NCBI RefSeq assembly: GCF_000517105.1
Contig: NZ_KI912149.1
Coordinates: 1,699,946-1,763,945, forward strand
Length of the DNA stretch: 64,000 nt
Direction of reading: 5' to 3'
DNA from: Fischerella sp. PCC 9605
GTDB lineage: Bacteria; Cyanobacteriota; Cyanobacteriia; Cyanobacteriales; Nostocaceae
Under the pieces are notes generated by a model. The model worked only from the letters and a program-made list of their open reading frames with translations, had not been told where the DNA came from and did no database searches. Below, in pieces: positions 52,514 to 60,689 of this stretch. The first letter of the stretch is position 1, and every line of letters begins with the position of its first letter. Made by a program: the position numbers and the translations under genes.

Positions 52514-52543
52514 GTGCTACGAGAATTGTAATCCTCGTAGCAC
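52514..52543 (+). terminator. Intrinsic terminator after GlsB-like gene
   Basis: Arms GTGCTACGAG (52514-52523) and CTCGTAGCAC (52534-52543) around a 10-base loop, followed by AGTTTTCT. It lies 56 bases after the stop and can serve both convergent genes. Confidence 0.7.
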
Positions 52544-52575
52544 AGTTTTCTACTAATAACTATAAGTTGGAAATT

Positions 52576-53472
52576 TTACCCTGAAACTGATGGCACTAAA
52601 ATCGTTAGACCTCCTGGAATACATTTAATTTCAAGCGGAGTAGTTCCATTCATATCACCATCTAAAGCTACTTTTTTTTGAGGTTCAGTTCTCACCCTCA
52701 CATTCCTAGCGCGTAGGTGCTGAATATCATCTCGATTAGTAGCACTACCTGTGAAGCCCGACCTCAGCAGATGATAAGCAGCAAACAGAGCATTTTGGCG
52801 GTTAGCAGGAGCAACGATTGTCACATCTAGCAGACCATCATCTATTATTACTCCCGCAGGCCCATGTGCCAGAATTGAAGTCGGTGCAGCTGCATTGGCA
52901 ATAGTGACAGCTGAGGCTGATAAATTAAGTGTTTCCTTTTCGGTTTCAATGTAGACTGTAAAAGTATCTAAATTTGCCAGTTGTTTTATCCCTGTCCCAA
53001 CAAATGCCAATGTACCAAAAAGCTTTTTAGCTTTTTTGTCAGTTTCTTTAATAGTTTCAGCTTCAAAACCGATCGCACTCAGGACAATCATTGGTTTGTT
53101 ATTGCATAAAGCAACATCCACTTTTCGAGGTACACCAGTTAAAATTGTTTGGCAGGCTTCCTTAATTACAGTGGAAATGCCTAAAGCTTTCGCAAATGCA
53201 TTGACAGTACCTCTGGGAATTATACCAAAAGGAATTCCTGTACCAATCACTGCTTCAGCAGCACCTGATATCGTACCATCACCTCCAGATACGATAATCA
53301 TTTCTGTACCGCGTTCAATCACTTCACGAACTAACTGAGAAGGACTAACTTCATGGGTAGGGCGAATATCCAGGTTGATTTGAGGTTCCAATACTTCTCG
53401 GATTGCCACTAAATCTGCCACAGGATCGCCCTTTCCCGCAGATGGATTAAAAATAAGAATTGCTGCTTGCAT
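52576..53472 (-). CDS. Diacylglycerol/lipid kinase (DagK-like catalytic family)
   Basis: A 298-residue cytoplasmic enzyme. The kinase marks are LIFNPSAGKGDPVADL (start of the fold), IIVSGGDGTISGAAEAVIGT (nucleotide site), FGIIPRGTVNAFAKALGI and the C-terminal LDGDMNGTTPLEIKCIPG. It would phosphorylate diacylglycerol or a related lipid (sphingosine-like or undecaprenol-type alternatives) with ATP, recycling lipids at the membrane. The length is normal. The lipid substrate cannot be told from sequence. Confidence 0.9.
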   Translation of the reverse strand: MQAAILIFNPSAGKGDPVADLVAIREVLEPQINLDIRPTHEVSPSQLVREVIERGTEMIIVSGGDGTISGAAEAVIGTGIPFGIIPRGTVNAFAKALGISTVIKEACQTILTGVPRKVDVALCNNKPMIVLSAIGFEAETIKETDKKAKKLFGTLAFVGTGIKQLANLDTFTVYIETEKETLNLSASAVTIANAAAPTSILAHGPAGVIIDDGLLDVTIVAPANRQNALFAAYHLLRSGFTGSATNRDDIQHLRARNVRVRTEPQKKVALDGDMNGTTPLEIKCIPGGLTILVPSVSG

Positions 53473-53807
53473 GATCTTTGAAATGCCTAGATAGTTAATT
53501 TCCCAATTTGTAGGATTTGTTGCACATTTATTAAGGATGGTCGCTTCGCTTCAAAAAAATGATTAAAAACAAAGATACAAGACCTCAAATTTAATTAGGT
53601 CTAAGTTTCATAACCTCTATCTACAGACCTACGCAAACTGAACCCAGGTACGGAACCAGTGACAATATTCACACAACACTATCTTAGGAGTGTTTTGTGA
53701 TACTGACAGTACGATCGCAATTCTCCAAAATAGAATTGCTCCGAACAGGGAAATCATGCCTCAATCAATAGCAGCAACTAGCATGGTATTAGAAGAATTT
53801 CAACTTA
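53473..53807. other. Spacer, 335 bases
   Basis: No gene of normal length. A 21-codon frame at 53757-53822 (start PQSIAATSMVLEEFQLIT) resembles the first residues of Uma2/DUF820-type proteins and may be a remnant. GTGACAATATTCAC at 53659-53672 is an isolated inverted repeat. Confidence 0.4.
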
Positions 53808-55220
53808 TTACTGATGAATAATTGTATGAATTTGGTTTGCTTCCTCTAAGATTTTTTCAACTCCAGAAGAAGCAATGCCCTTGACATAGTTAATTTTGAT
53901 TTCTTCTAGCATATCGATCAGTAAAGATTGAAATTCCTGAACGTTATGCTTTTTCTGTAACTCCATCTCTAATGCATCACGAAAGTTTGTAATTAGACGA
54001 GAAGTAAGTTTTGCTGTAACTGAGTCTGACAGCACCATGATGAGGTTGTTAGAGATAGATTGAGATAAGTCATGAGCCAACTTTTCTGTTAGTTGATTGG
54101 GTAAGTGATTTAGACCAGGTATATTTTGTATTTGTTGATAAGCTGGAGATTCTTTGAGAGTACTTGCAATAGTGTGATGCATTAAGGCTTCTATATCAGG
54201 CTGGACTTGAGGTAAAACATCATAGACACTGACGTTGACTAAGCGAGTAGCGATAGCTTTTGCCTCGTTCGTTTCATTAACTTGAATGTAGGGTTTGCGC
54301 GTTTCAGGATGAAATAACCAGCGTGCCAAGTCACCCTGGCGAATCGCATCTTGCATTTGGTCAATCACTTGAATGCCTACCATTTCAGTGATTTCCTCAG
54401 CAAAACTCACGGCAAAGTCATGATTAATTTGCGATCGCAAAGGCTCAAGATTGAGTAAATCGGCTTGGTAAAGACGAATAGTTACTGGAATAACTCGTAG
54501 CCAACGCCAGAAGGGAAGTAACAAGAATAAATCGTACCACCGCCTTAGCATGGCTTCTAACCAGTTTAACGAAGGATTGCGACGACTGATATAAAAAGTA
54601 CGTGCCAAAAATTCTAAGGCAAAAATAATTACAAAAGGTAAGTCAATCAACCAGAAACGATTGACAAAGTTGCCAAATCTACCAATATCGCGATAATAGT
54701 TACTATTAATTAGAGGTCTAATTTGATAATTAAAAAAATTAATTTCCGATTGCCAACCCATTTGGGACAAATAAGCTTGACTCCAAAACCTAGTAAAGGC
54801 ATCTCTGGCAGATTGTTCATTTGTACGCAAGCGTATTTCATTTTTGATTTTTGCTAAAGTACCACTTTTATTAGCTACATCAAACGGATTATCCTCAATC
54901 ATGCGGTGGCTAAGGAAACGTAATTCACCAAGCAAACTTTCTGCTTGGGGTGACTGCAAACCAGTCTGCAAAACCTGTTCTTCTAATTCTGTAACCTTGT
55001 CGAGGTAGTTTTGCGTTTCTGGATGGGGTTGAATGCCCTTAATTGGATCGTACAGTTGAGTGACATTTGGCAATACTTGTAGATAGAAATCACGCCAAGG
55101 AATATAGGTTAAATCAAATAAGACTAAACATAAATTGACCAATGCTAGGATGGCAATTAATCGTTCAAACCAGCGGTTGCGAGGTACAGGATATTTTCTT
55201 ATACTTATTTTTGATGTCAT
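53808..55220 (-). CDS. Uncharacterised membrane protein, invertase neighbour
   Basis: A 470-residue protein with an N-terminal helix (RLIAILALVNLCLVLFDLTY), a helical periplasmic-type region (40-180), two or three further helices (LIDLPFVIIFALEFLARTFY and YDLFLLLPFWRWLRVIPVTI) and a long helical C-terminal half (about 260-470). The latter has repeated Val/Ser-rich helices (EALMHHTIASTLKESPAYQQ, HDLSQSISNNLIMVLSDSVT). The central part, with an S4-like arginine spacing, recalls ion-channel-type proteins, but I do not recognise the family. It starts 16 bases after the invertase gene ends on the same strand, so the two are probably co-transcribed. Confidence 0.75.
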   Translation of the reverse strand: MTSKISIRKYPVPRNRWFERLIAILALVNLCLVLFDLTYIPWRDFYLQVLPNVTQLYDPIKGIQPHPETQNYLDKVTELEEQVLQTGLQSPQAESLLGELRFLSHRMIEDNPFDVANKSGTLAKIKNEIRLRTNEQSARDAFTRFWSQAYLSQMGWQSEINFFNYQIRPLINSNYYRDIGRFGNFVNRFWLIDLPFVIIFALEFLARTFYISRRNPSLNWLEAMLRRWYDLFLLLPFWRWLRVIPVTIRLYQADLLNLEPLRSQINHDFAVSFAEEITEMVGIQVIDQMQDAIRQGDLARWLFHPETRKPYIQVNETNEAKAIATRLVNVSVYDVLPQVQPDIEALMHHTIASTLKESPAYQQIQNIPGLNHLPNQLTEKLAHDLSQSISNNLIMVLSDSVTAKLTSRLITNFRDALEMELQKKHNVQEFQSLLIDMLEEIKINYVKGIASSGVEKILEEANQIHTIIHQ

Positions 55221-55235
55221 GACTTAAAATTTTAT

Positions 55236-56603
55236 TTATTCCATCTCAAAACAAATTAATTCTAAATGACTAGGATTGGAGATTAGCTCTTTTGCTACTA
55301 ATAAACCAGCTATAGTCCAGATTTGATATTTTCTTGCTTCCTTACCAATTAATCGACCATTCTTACCATCGTAGTATTCTGGCCATTTATCTCCAAATAA
55401 TCGATTTTCCGCAATCTCAATGGCTTTATGAGCAATCTCTATGCGATTTGTTTTTTGCGCTGCTGCTGTTAGTAACCACAGTAAGACTGGCCAATTACCA
55501 CCATTGTGATAAGACCAAGGAGTATTTTTTGGATCGCACCCCGTAATGATTTGCCAGTCTATGCCCTCAAGTGCAGGATAACAGATTTTCATGGGCATAT
55601 ATCCAACTAAATCATTCCAACGTTGCTCAATTAAATTCATAATGCTTTGAGATTCTTGCTCACTGGCTAAAGAGGTGATAATAGCCATTAAGTTTCCCAA
55701 AGTAAAGAAACGAAAATCCATGCGTCCAGGGCCAAGATTACCCGCTAGATAACCGCCAGTATCTGGTAGCCATTCTGTTAACCAAGCAGGAATTGAATCA
55801 GGATAAATATTGAATCTGTTCGCTACTTCTTTGCCAAATTCATCACCTTTAAAGCGATAAATTTCATTCAAGCGATTTGGGTCAATCCAATAATATTCGC
55901 GGAGATGATAGGTAAGAGGTGCTAAACGTTGATTTACATCATTAATGCAGAAAGTATTATCATTATTGGGCAGAAGAAGTTCCCTAGCTGCACGTAAGGC
56001 AGCATAAAACAGCACCTGAATTTCTAGAGGATGTTCGTAGACACCCATACGACGGTCAATCATAAAAGCGCCATCGGGAACCAGCATGGTTGGATACATA
56101 GCAAATCGATGGACAAGACACATTTCCAAAATTAACTTGATTCCCTGTTGAAATTCGGTTTGGTGGGCAAGTGAGATATCGCCTGTGGCTTTAACGTAAG
56201 CTCGTAGTAAGATAATCCACCACAAGCAAGAATCAACAGGTGGAACTCTGGCGATCGCATGTTCCCCAAAATCAGCAGTCAAATACTCTTCGCCATCTTT
56301 TGATACTACTTTAAAACTGGCTGGCATTAGTCCCGGCCCCGGCTGAAAACAGTCCATTTGCGGCTCATGACTCTGCAAAGCGAGAGTTTCTATCAAGAAA
56401 TTACGTACAATTTCAGATTTACCGTTAATCAAAAAAGCCAGCGCCGATAAGACAAAATCACGGACGAAACATTGGTCATAATTCAGTGCTTGTGACCCTG
56501 GTTCTAAGGCTGCAACTGTTCCAATCGGACGATCGTGATAATAAATAATTGACTTTTCAATTAGTATCCAAGCTTCTGCAATTAAATTATTTTTTGTTCT
56601 CAT
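55236..56603 (-). CDS. Alkaline/neutral invertase (GH100)
   Basis: A 455-residue cytoplasmic enzyme that hydrolyses sucrose to glucose and fructose. Conserved blocks of cyanobacterial and plant neutral invertases are present: [45 protein letters not shown], the [20 protein letters not shown] block, [20 protein letters not shown] and [17 protein letters not shown]. Length equals that of the Anabaena Inv proteins. SD-like AAGGAG lies 13 bases before the start. Sucrose breakdown feeds heterocyst or osmotic metabolism in Nostocales. The next gene on the strand is an unknown membrane protein. Confidence 0.94.
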   Translation of the reverse strand: MRTKNNLIAEAWILIEKSIIYYHDRPIGTVAALEPGSQALNYDQCFVRDFVLSALAFLINGKSEIVRNFLIETLALQSHEPQMDCFQPGPGLMPASFKVVSKDGEEYLTADFGEHAIARVPPVDSCLWWIILLRAYVKATGDISLAHQTEFQQGIKLILEMCLVHRFAMYPTMLVPDGAFMIDRRMGVYEHPLEIQVLFYAALRAARELLLPNNDNTFCINDVNQRLAPLTYHLREYYWIDPNRLNEIYRFKGDEFGKEVANRFNIYPDSIPAWLTEWLPDTGGYLAGNLGPGRMDFRFFTLGNLMAIITSLASEQESQSIMNLIEQRWNDLVGYMPMKICYPALEGIDWQIITGCDPKNTPWSYHNGGNWPVLLWLLTAAAQKTNRIEIAHKAIEIAENRLFGDKWPEYYDGKNGRLIGKEARKYQIWTIAGLLVAKELISNPSHLELICFEME

Positions 56604-56770
56604 TAGTTACGTAGTCTCCTTAAGTAAATAGTTAATTGTTATGAACAATTAATAATTATTATTTTTGTGCTGAAATAAGATTTTTTTAGGGAGGAAAATG
56701 CCCAAATTAAATAGATGGTAGATATTACTTTCCTTACTGGTAAATTGAAATATATCACCATTTTTAATAA

Positions 56771-56832
56771 GAGCCATAGGTTCTTAATTCTTGTTACCAG
56801 TTTCAACCTAGTAACGAGGGTTTGGAGACCCT
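56771..56832. repeat. GTTAC palindromic repeat, copy 3
   Basis: GTTACCAGTTTCAACCTAGT core with GAGCCATAGGTTC and GAGGGTTTGGAGACCC flanks, the family of 29429 and 30183. It lies between the 51-aa protein and the invertase. Confidence 0.7.
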
Positions 56833-56873
56833 GTTTCCGGGCTGTTGTATAGGTGTGCAAGATATGAATCAAT

Positions 56874-57029
56874 TTATGTCGGAAAACGAGTAGGAATATA
56901 TGAAATTCTGCCCTGTGTATTTGTTTCTTCTGGAGCTGGACGGTATTGCAACCAGGCAAATAAAGCAGCAGTACCGAGAAAAATAAAGGTGATAGTTGCT
57001 ACTAATTGAAGCATAATACTGTAACGCAT
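56874..57029 (-). CDS. Small single-helix membrane protein, 51 aa
   Basis: A 51-residue protein on the minus strand with one membrane helix (LQLVATITFIFLGTAALFAW), then YRPAPEETNTQGRISYIPTR. AAGG lies upstream of the ATG. It is 47 bases downstream of the SRPBCC gene on the same strand and may be co-transcribed. The helix followed by a Pro/Glu-rich tail resembles small subunits of membrane complexes. No family is assigned. Confidence 0.6.
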   Translation of the reverse strand: MRYSIMLQLVATITFIFLGTAALFAWLQYRPAPEETNTQGRISYIPTRFPT

Positions 57030-57076
57030 AACAAAGCCTTAGATTTAAGATTTTTAAAATGCAAAAGAATCAAATT

Positions 57077-57529
57077 CTATACTTTTCCTACAGCTTCTGA
57101 TTGTTCAGATCGCATTTTCAAGGCACGATTCATTTCTTCAAAACCTTGGCGCGTGTTTGTATCAAGTTGGTGTGCAAATAACGGAACAAGTAACCCTCTA
57201 AAAACTTCCCTTTGAATGAAGTGAGTGCGATTTCTTTCCAGAGATTCAATCACGAAAATGTGTTCGCCATCAAACAGCCCTGGTATGAGAAAATGACCCA
57301 ACCAGCTTAATTCTCGATTTGGCATAGCTTTAAGAACTGTCGGTTTAAAAGTTATCTCATTTTTTCCTGGAGGCTTAATTTGTAGTTCCAGTTGTGCGCC
57401 CTCTCTAACCTCTCCACTGACTCGACGGATAAAGGGATTCCATGTTGGAAAACTGTCAAAATCGGTGAGTATTTTCCAAACCTGCTTATCCGGTGCTTGA
57501 ATTTCGATCTCTGTGTAGATTTCTTTCAT
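57077..57529 (-). CDS. SRPBCC-domain (START/Bet v1-like) protein
   Basis: A 150-residue cytoplasmic protein with the hydrophobic-pocket fold. It has TEIEIQAPDKQVWKILTDFD, SFPTWNPFIRRVSGEVREGA, the central strand pair and a long C-terminal helix (FEEMNRALKMRSEQ). It likely binds a hydrophobic small molecule or lipid. Neighbours on the strand are a DUF2459 protein and an FAD oxidoreductase. Ligand unknown. Confidence 0.88.
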   Translation of the reverse strand: MKEIYTEIEIQAPDKQVWKILTDFDSFPTWNPFIRRVSGEVREGAQLELQIKPPGKNEITFKPTVLKAMPNRELSWLGHFLIPGLFDGEHIFVIESLERNRTHFIQREVFRGLLVPLFAHQLDTNTRQGFEEMNRALKMRSEQSEAVGKV

Positions 57530-57579
57530 AGTTAATTTTTAAGATGTATACTTTGTGTTTATGAGATAAAGCATTAATC

Positions 57580-58167
57580 TTATGGACGTTCTACCCGAAA
57601 ATTTGCCCACATGATAAAGCCATGAACTCGGCATTCCAAATCTTGTAGCCACTCAACTAGTTCGTGATTGCTATTGTGTAACAAGGTATAGTCTTGGTCA
57701 TCTTGGACTAAGGTTAAACCTGTTTGTGGATTTTCGATGCTCGTTTCAATATTGCGGTTAAAACGTTCATCTAATAATTTCAACAGCCGTGTTACTTTGG
57801 CTTGCGCAACTTCTAAACTTAATAGGGTGTAATCTTGCTGTTGAATGATTTGCTGAAGTTCAGCGATATTGCTAAATTTTCGCCGACCGAGAGTGCCTTG
57901 AGTTGGTACTAAAAGTGCCGCCGCCCCATTTCTTAAGTCCTGCTGATTTAGCGCAAAATAATTCCAATCACCGTAAGCATACTGAATTAATTCGCCGTTG
58001 CCACTGGGTAACACCAATCTGGAATGCAAGCCGTGGTCTGTGACATAGATAGCGATCGCTTCGGTAGGGTCAGCAGGGGGTACGATGGTTGCGGGAGAAA
58101 ACATCCAGATCAATAAGATAGAAGCAATTACTAGTGAAGCAAATTTGGCAATGCGGCATAAACGCAT
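57580..58167 (-). CDS. DUF2459 (TIGR02117-type) protein
   Basis: A 195-residue protein with an N-terminal hydrophobic anchor (FASLVIASILLIWMF). The DUF2459 core has AIAIYVTDHGLHSRLVLPSG, GELIQYAYGDWNYFAL and HNSNHELVEWLQDLECRVHG. The H-x3-H and Cys residues hint at a cysteine-peptidase-like (NlpC-type permuted) fold, but that is a guess. Probably periplasmic and anchored. It lies 24 bases downstream of the oxidoreductase gene. Confidence 0.78.
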   Translation of the reverse strand: MRLCRIAKFASLVIASILLIWMFSPATIVPPADPTEAIAIYVTDHGLHSRLVLPSGNGELIQYAYGDWNYFALNQQDLRNGAAALLVPTQGTLGRRKFSNIAELQQIIQQQDYTLLSLEVAQAKVTRLLKLLDERFNRNIETSIENPQTGLTLVQDDQDYTLLHNSNHELVEWLQDLECRVHGFIMWANFRVERP

Positions 58168-58191
58168 AGCTAATGCATGATGCTAATTGAG

Positions 58192-59535
58192 TTAAACAAG
58201 GTTATAGTGTTCCATGTGAATGTTGGTGACAGGTACTTCCAACTCGTGCAAGGCTTTCTCTACCTGATCCATCATTTTTGGTACAGCACAGATAAAGTAA
58301 TTTCGAGTTGCAGGACGCTTAGGAATGTAGCGTTTTAGCAGTTCCTTATCAACATATCCACTTTCCCCTGACCAATCCTCCGGAGGTTCTCTAAGAACGT
58401 GGACAACTGTCAGGTCTAATTTGTCTTTTAAGGCTTCAATTTCTTCTCGGTAAGTTACATCTTCCCAAGTCTTATTCGCATAAATTAACAGTATGGGGCG
58501 CTCATCTTTACGTTCTGCTAAGGTAACAAGCATACTCATAATTGGCGTGATGCCGATACCTCCAGCAATAAAGACAAATCCAGCAGTGTTTTCATAACGG
58601 TCTGTAGTGAAAACTCCATAAGGGCCGTCAAGGAAGGCTTTAGTACCAGGTTTGACATCTTTGATTGTATTTGTGAAGTCTCCTAAAGCCTTAATGCCAA
58701 ATTCAATGCGATCGGGATGTTCTGCACTCGAAGCAAAAGAAAATGGATGTTCACGCATTCTAAACGGCGATATTTCCAGAGTCAGCCAAGCAAATTGACC
58801 TGGTTGGAAATGTATTCCCTCGTGTCCTCTGGGACGCAAAACTAGATTCCAGACATTGCCTCGTTGGGGAATTGCAGCTTCTACCAAGTAAGGTTTTTTC
58901 TGCATAAAGTAGGGTTTGACCAAGCGGACGTAAATTAATAACCACAACGCAGCTACTGCAATACCAGTCCAGATCACTGCTTTCCAAAACAGCCCTAGGT
59001 AGTTACCCACACCCAAGGCATGTCCCAAACCAAATCCAACGATAATAACTGCTAAGATGCCATGAGCTATACGCCAAGGTTCGTAGGGAATGTTAAGCTG
59101 TTTGCGCCAAATGGAAGTGACAATAATCGCAATTAGCGCCAAAGTAGCGATAACTGCTGCCCTTGCTCGCCACGGGGCTTCGATGAAATTCAATAGTTGC
59201 AGTGTCTCTGGATTGTTAATGAATAAAATTATCGGGTGAGCAAGGATGAAAAAGAACGCAACTATCGAGGTGTAGCGGTGAAACTGAAGAATTAGGTCAA
59301 TGCCGTATGAGGCTTCGATGCGGTTGATCCGGGCAGTTAGAGCAAATTGCATTGCCATCATTGCTAAACCGATGAAACCCAAAGCAGCAGAAAATTCCAG
59401 CCAAAAACTACGTTCATCACTTGGTGTAGGCGGGTATAAAAGTAGTATTAGTAGGGGTAATAGGATAATCAAAAGATATGCACCTATCCAAGATGCCCCT
59501 ATGATCACGGGATTTTTCATCAATAAACTTCTCAT
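58192..59535 (-). CDS. Ferric-reductase-like transmembrane FAD/NAD(P)H oxidoreductase
   Basis: A 447-residue membrane flavoprotein with SD AGGAGG before the ATG. About six membrane helices (1-215) carry His pairs for haem (HRYTSIVAFFFILAHPIILF; RIAHGILAVIIVGFGLGHAL). A FAD domain (about 225-320) has HFQPGQFAWLTL and REHPFSFASS, and a NAD(P)-binding domain (320-447) has FVFIAGGIGITPIMSML and YFICAVPKMMDQVEKALHEL. It moves electrons from NAD(P)H through FAD and haem across the inner membrane, to ferric iron or oxygen. The acceptor is not known. It heads a run with DUF2459 and SRPBCC. Confidence 0.9.
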   Translation of the reverse strand: MRSLLMKNPVIIGASWIGAYLLIILLPLLILLLYPPTPSDERSFWLEFSAALGFIGLAMMAMQFALTARINRIEASYGIDLILQFHRYTSIVAFFFILAHPIILFINNPETLQLLNFIEAPWRARAAVIATLALIAIIVTSIWRKQLNIPYEPWRIAHGILAVIIVGFGLGHALGVGNYLGLFWKAVIWTGIAVAALWLLIYVRLVKPYFMQKKPYLVEAAIPQRGNVWNLVLRPRGHEGIHFQPGQFAWLTLEISPFRMREHPFSFASSAEHPDRIEFGIKALGDFTNTIKDVKPGTKAFLDGPYGVFTTDRYENTAGFVFIAGGIGITPIMSMLVTLAERKDERPILLIYANKTWEDVTYREEIEALKDKLDLTVVHVLREPPEDWSGESGYVDKELLKRYIPKRPATRNYFICAVPKMMDQVEKALHELEVPVTNIHMEHYNLV

Positions 59536-59723
59536 CGGCGCATACCTCCTAACCTTGCTGTTGCGATACAGCTTGCGATCGCCTGTTGATTTCCGGCCAA
59601 TTCACCTATCAAAAAAACAATTTGTTGTCGTAAAAATTTTATTATCATAAATTTTTGCCTTAAATTCACAATCTTATGCTTTGTCTTGATTAGTTATTCC
59701 AAATGAAACACTCGCTTTTTTGA

Positions 59724-60074
59724 TCAAGTCAGTGGTGCTATGAGCCTTAAGAGAATGGAATTAATAATTGCCAAAGCGATTGAACCAAGCAAAGCGCTCC
59801 AAAAACCGTATCTTAAGCGAAAACCAGGCACTATAGCAGCTGATAACCCAAAGATAATTGCATTTAGAACAAAAAAGAATAAGCCTATGGTAAGGATAAT
59901 GAATGGCAAGGTAAAAAAGGTTAAAACGGGAAGTAAAAGTGCATTCAATATTCCAAAAACTGCGGCGGTAATTAACGCTTTTCCAAAACTGTCGATTTCT
60001 ACTCCTATTGGTAGTCTAGAAATAATCAAAAAGCTGATAGCTGTTACTAACCAAGTAATTATCAACCCAACCAT
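59724..60074 (-). CDS. Holin-superfamily-IV-like membrane protein (paralogue 3)
   Basis: A 116-residue four-helix membrane protein close to the copy at 6787: LIISRLPIGVEIDSFGKALI, LTFFTLPFIILTIGLFFFVL and AIVPGFRLRYGFWSALLGSI. All three copies keep the loop Gly-Val-Glu or its counterpart and the PGF-like turn. A regulon-type promoter at 60131-60162 is 57 bases upstream, so this copy is probably induced by the same regulator as the copy at 45564. Confidence 0.82.
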   Translation of the reverse strand: MVGLIITWLVTAISFLIISRLPIGVEIDSFGKALITAAVFGILNALLLPVLTFFTLPFIILTIGLFFFVLNAIIFGLSAAIVPGFRLRYGFWSALLGSIALAIINSILLRLIAPLT

Positions 60075-60130
60075 AAGAAAGACTCCTTATCAGTAACATG
60101 TCGATTTCGGTCGAGCAGGTCGATATTTTT

Positions 60131-60162
60131 AGTATTTGCGATAAATGTGAAGAGAAAGTGAC
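60131..60162 (-). promoter_or_regulatory. Regulon-type promoter for the third holin-like gene
   Basis: Minus strand GTCACTTTCTCTTCACATTT and AATACT (60131-60136) at ten bases. The operator is identical to the one at 45507 over 20 bases. The gene starts at 60074. Confidence 0.75.
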
Positions 60163-60336
60163 CGCACTACCACGCTGTCACCAAGTTCATACAAATTCAT
60201 AAAGCTTGTGTTTGCGGTACTTGCGTCCGATCGCGAACTGATACCATTTTGGATTTTAGATTTTGGATTGGGAATGACTGTCTCTGCCGGGGTTCTGTTA
60301 ATCCATCTGTTGCAATCATTTTTTTTATTGGTATGA

Positions 60337-60550
60337 CTATATCGGGCACGTTGAAAAGTGGACACTGATTACACAAACTGGTGACATAAGTGCAACTGCG
60401 ATCGCTGTTCCGGCTAAACTTTCAGAAATTTTTGGCTGCACTTTTGCATAACCACTAATTCCCCCAGCCGCTACGGCAATTCCTAAGTTTAGTAAAGTGG
60501 GTCGAGAACTAGTCTGACTTGAAAATAAGGCAGCTATGCTGACGGCAGAG
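60337..60550 (-). pseudogene. DUF389 fragment
   Basis: On the minus strand a 70-codon stretch reads SAVSIAALFSSQTSSRPTLL, then LGIAVAAGGISGYAKVQPKI and SESLAGTAIAVALMSPVCV. It matches the DUF389 core (A-G-x-x-G-Y-A-x-x-x-P-x-I and LAG-x-AIAVAL-x-P). It has no start and ends in VHFSTCPI before a TAG. It is an internal remnant of a lost paralogue of 40621. Confidence 0.7.
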
Positions 60551-60689
60551 GGCAGAAAGAATAAAGATTTTCATCGATGCTGCTGTACTGAAAGTTCATG
60601 ACCCACTAAACTCCAGATCTATGATTACCAGGCGTTAACATAAGAATAAACAAGCTCAGCAAATCTTCCTTTTATAAAAAAACGCGCCT

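Noticed and set aside
53659-53672. GTGACAATATTCAC as another regulon site
   Set aside because: It is an inverted, not direct, arrangement, the half-site distance is wrong and no -10 box stands at the fixed distance.
56639-56959. 106-codon minus-strand frame
   Set aside because: It runs through a GTTAC repeat and overlaps the more convincing 51-aa membrane protein in another frame.
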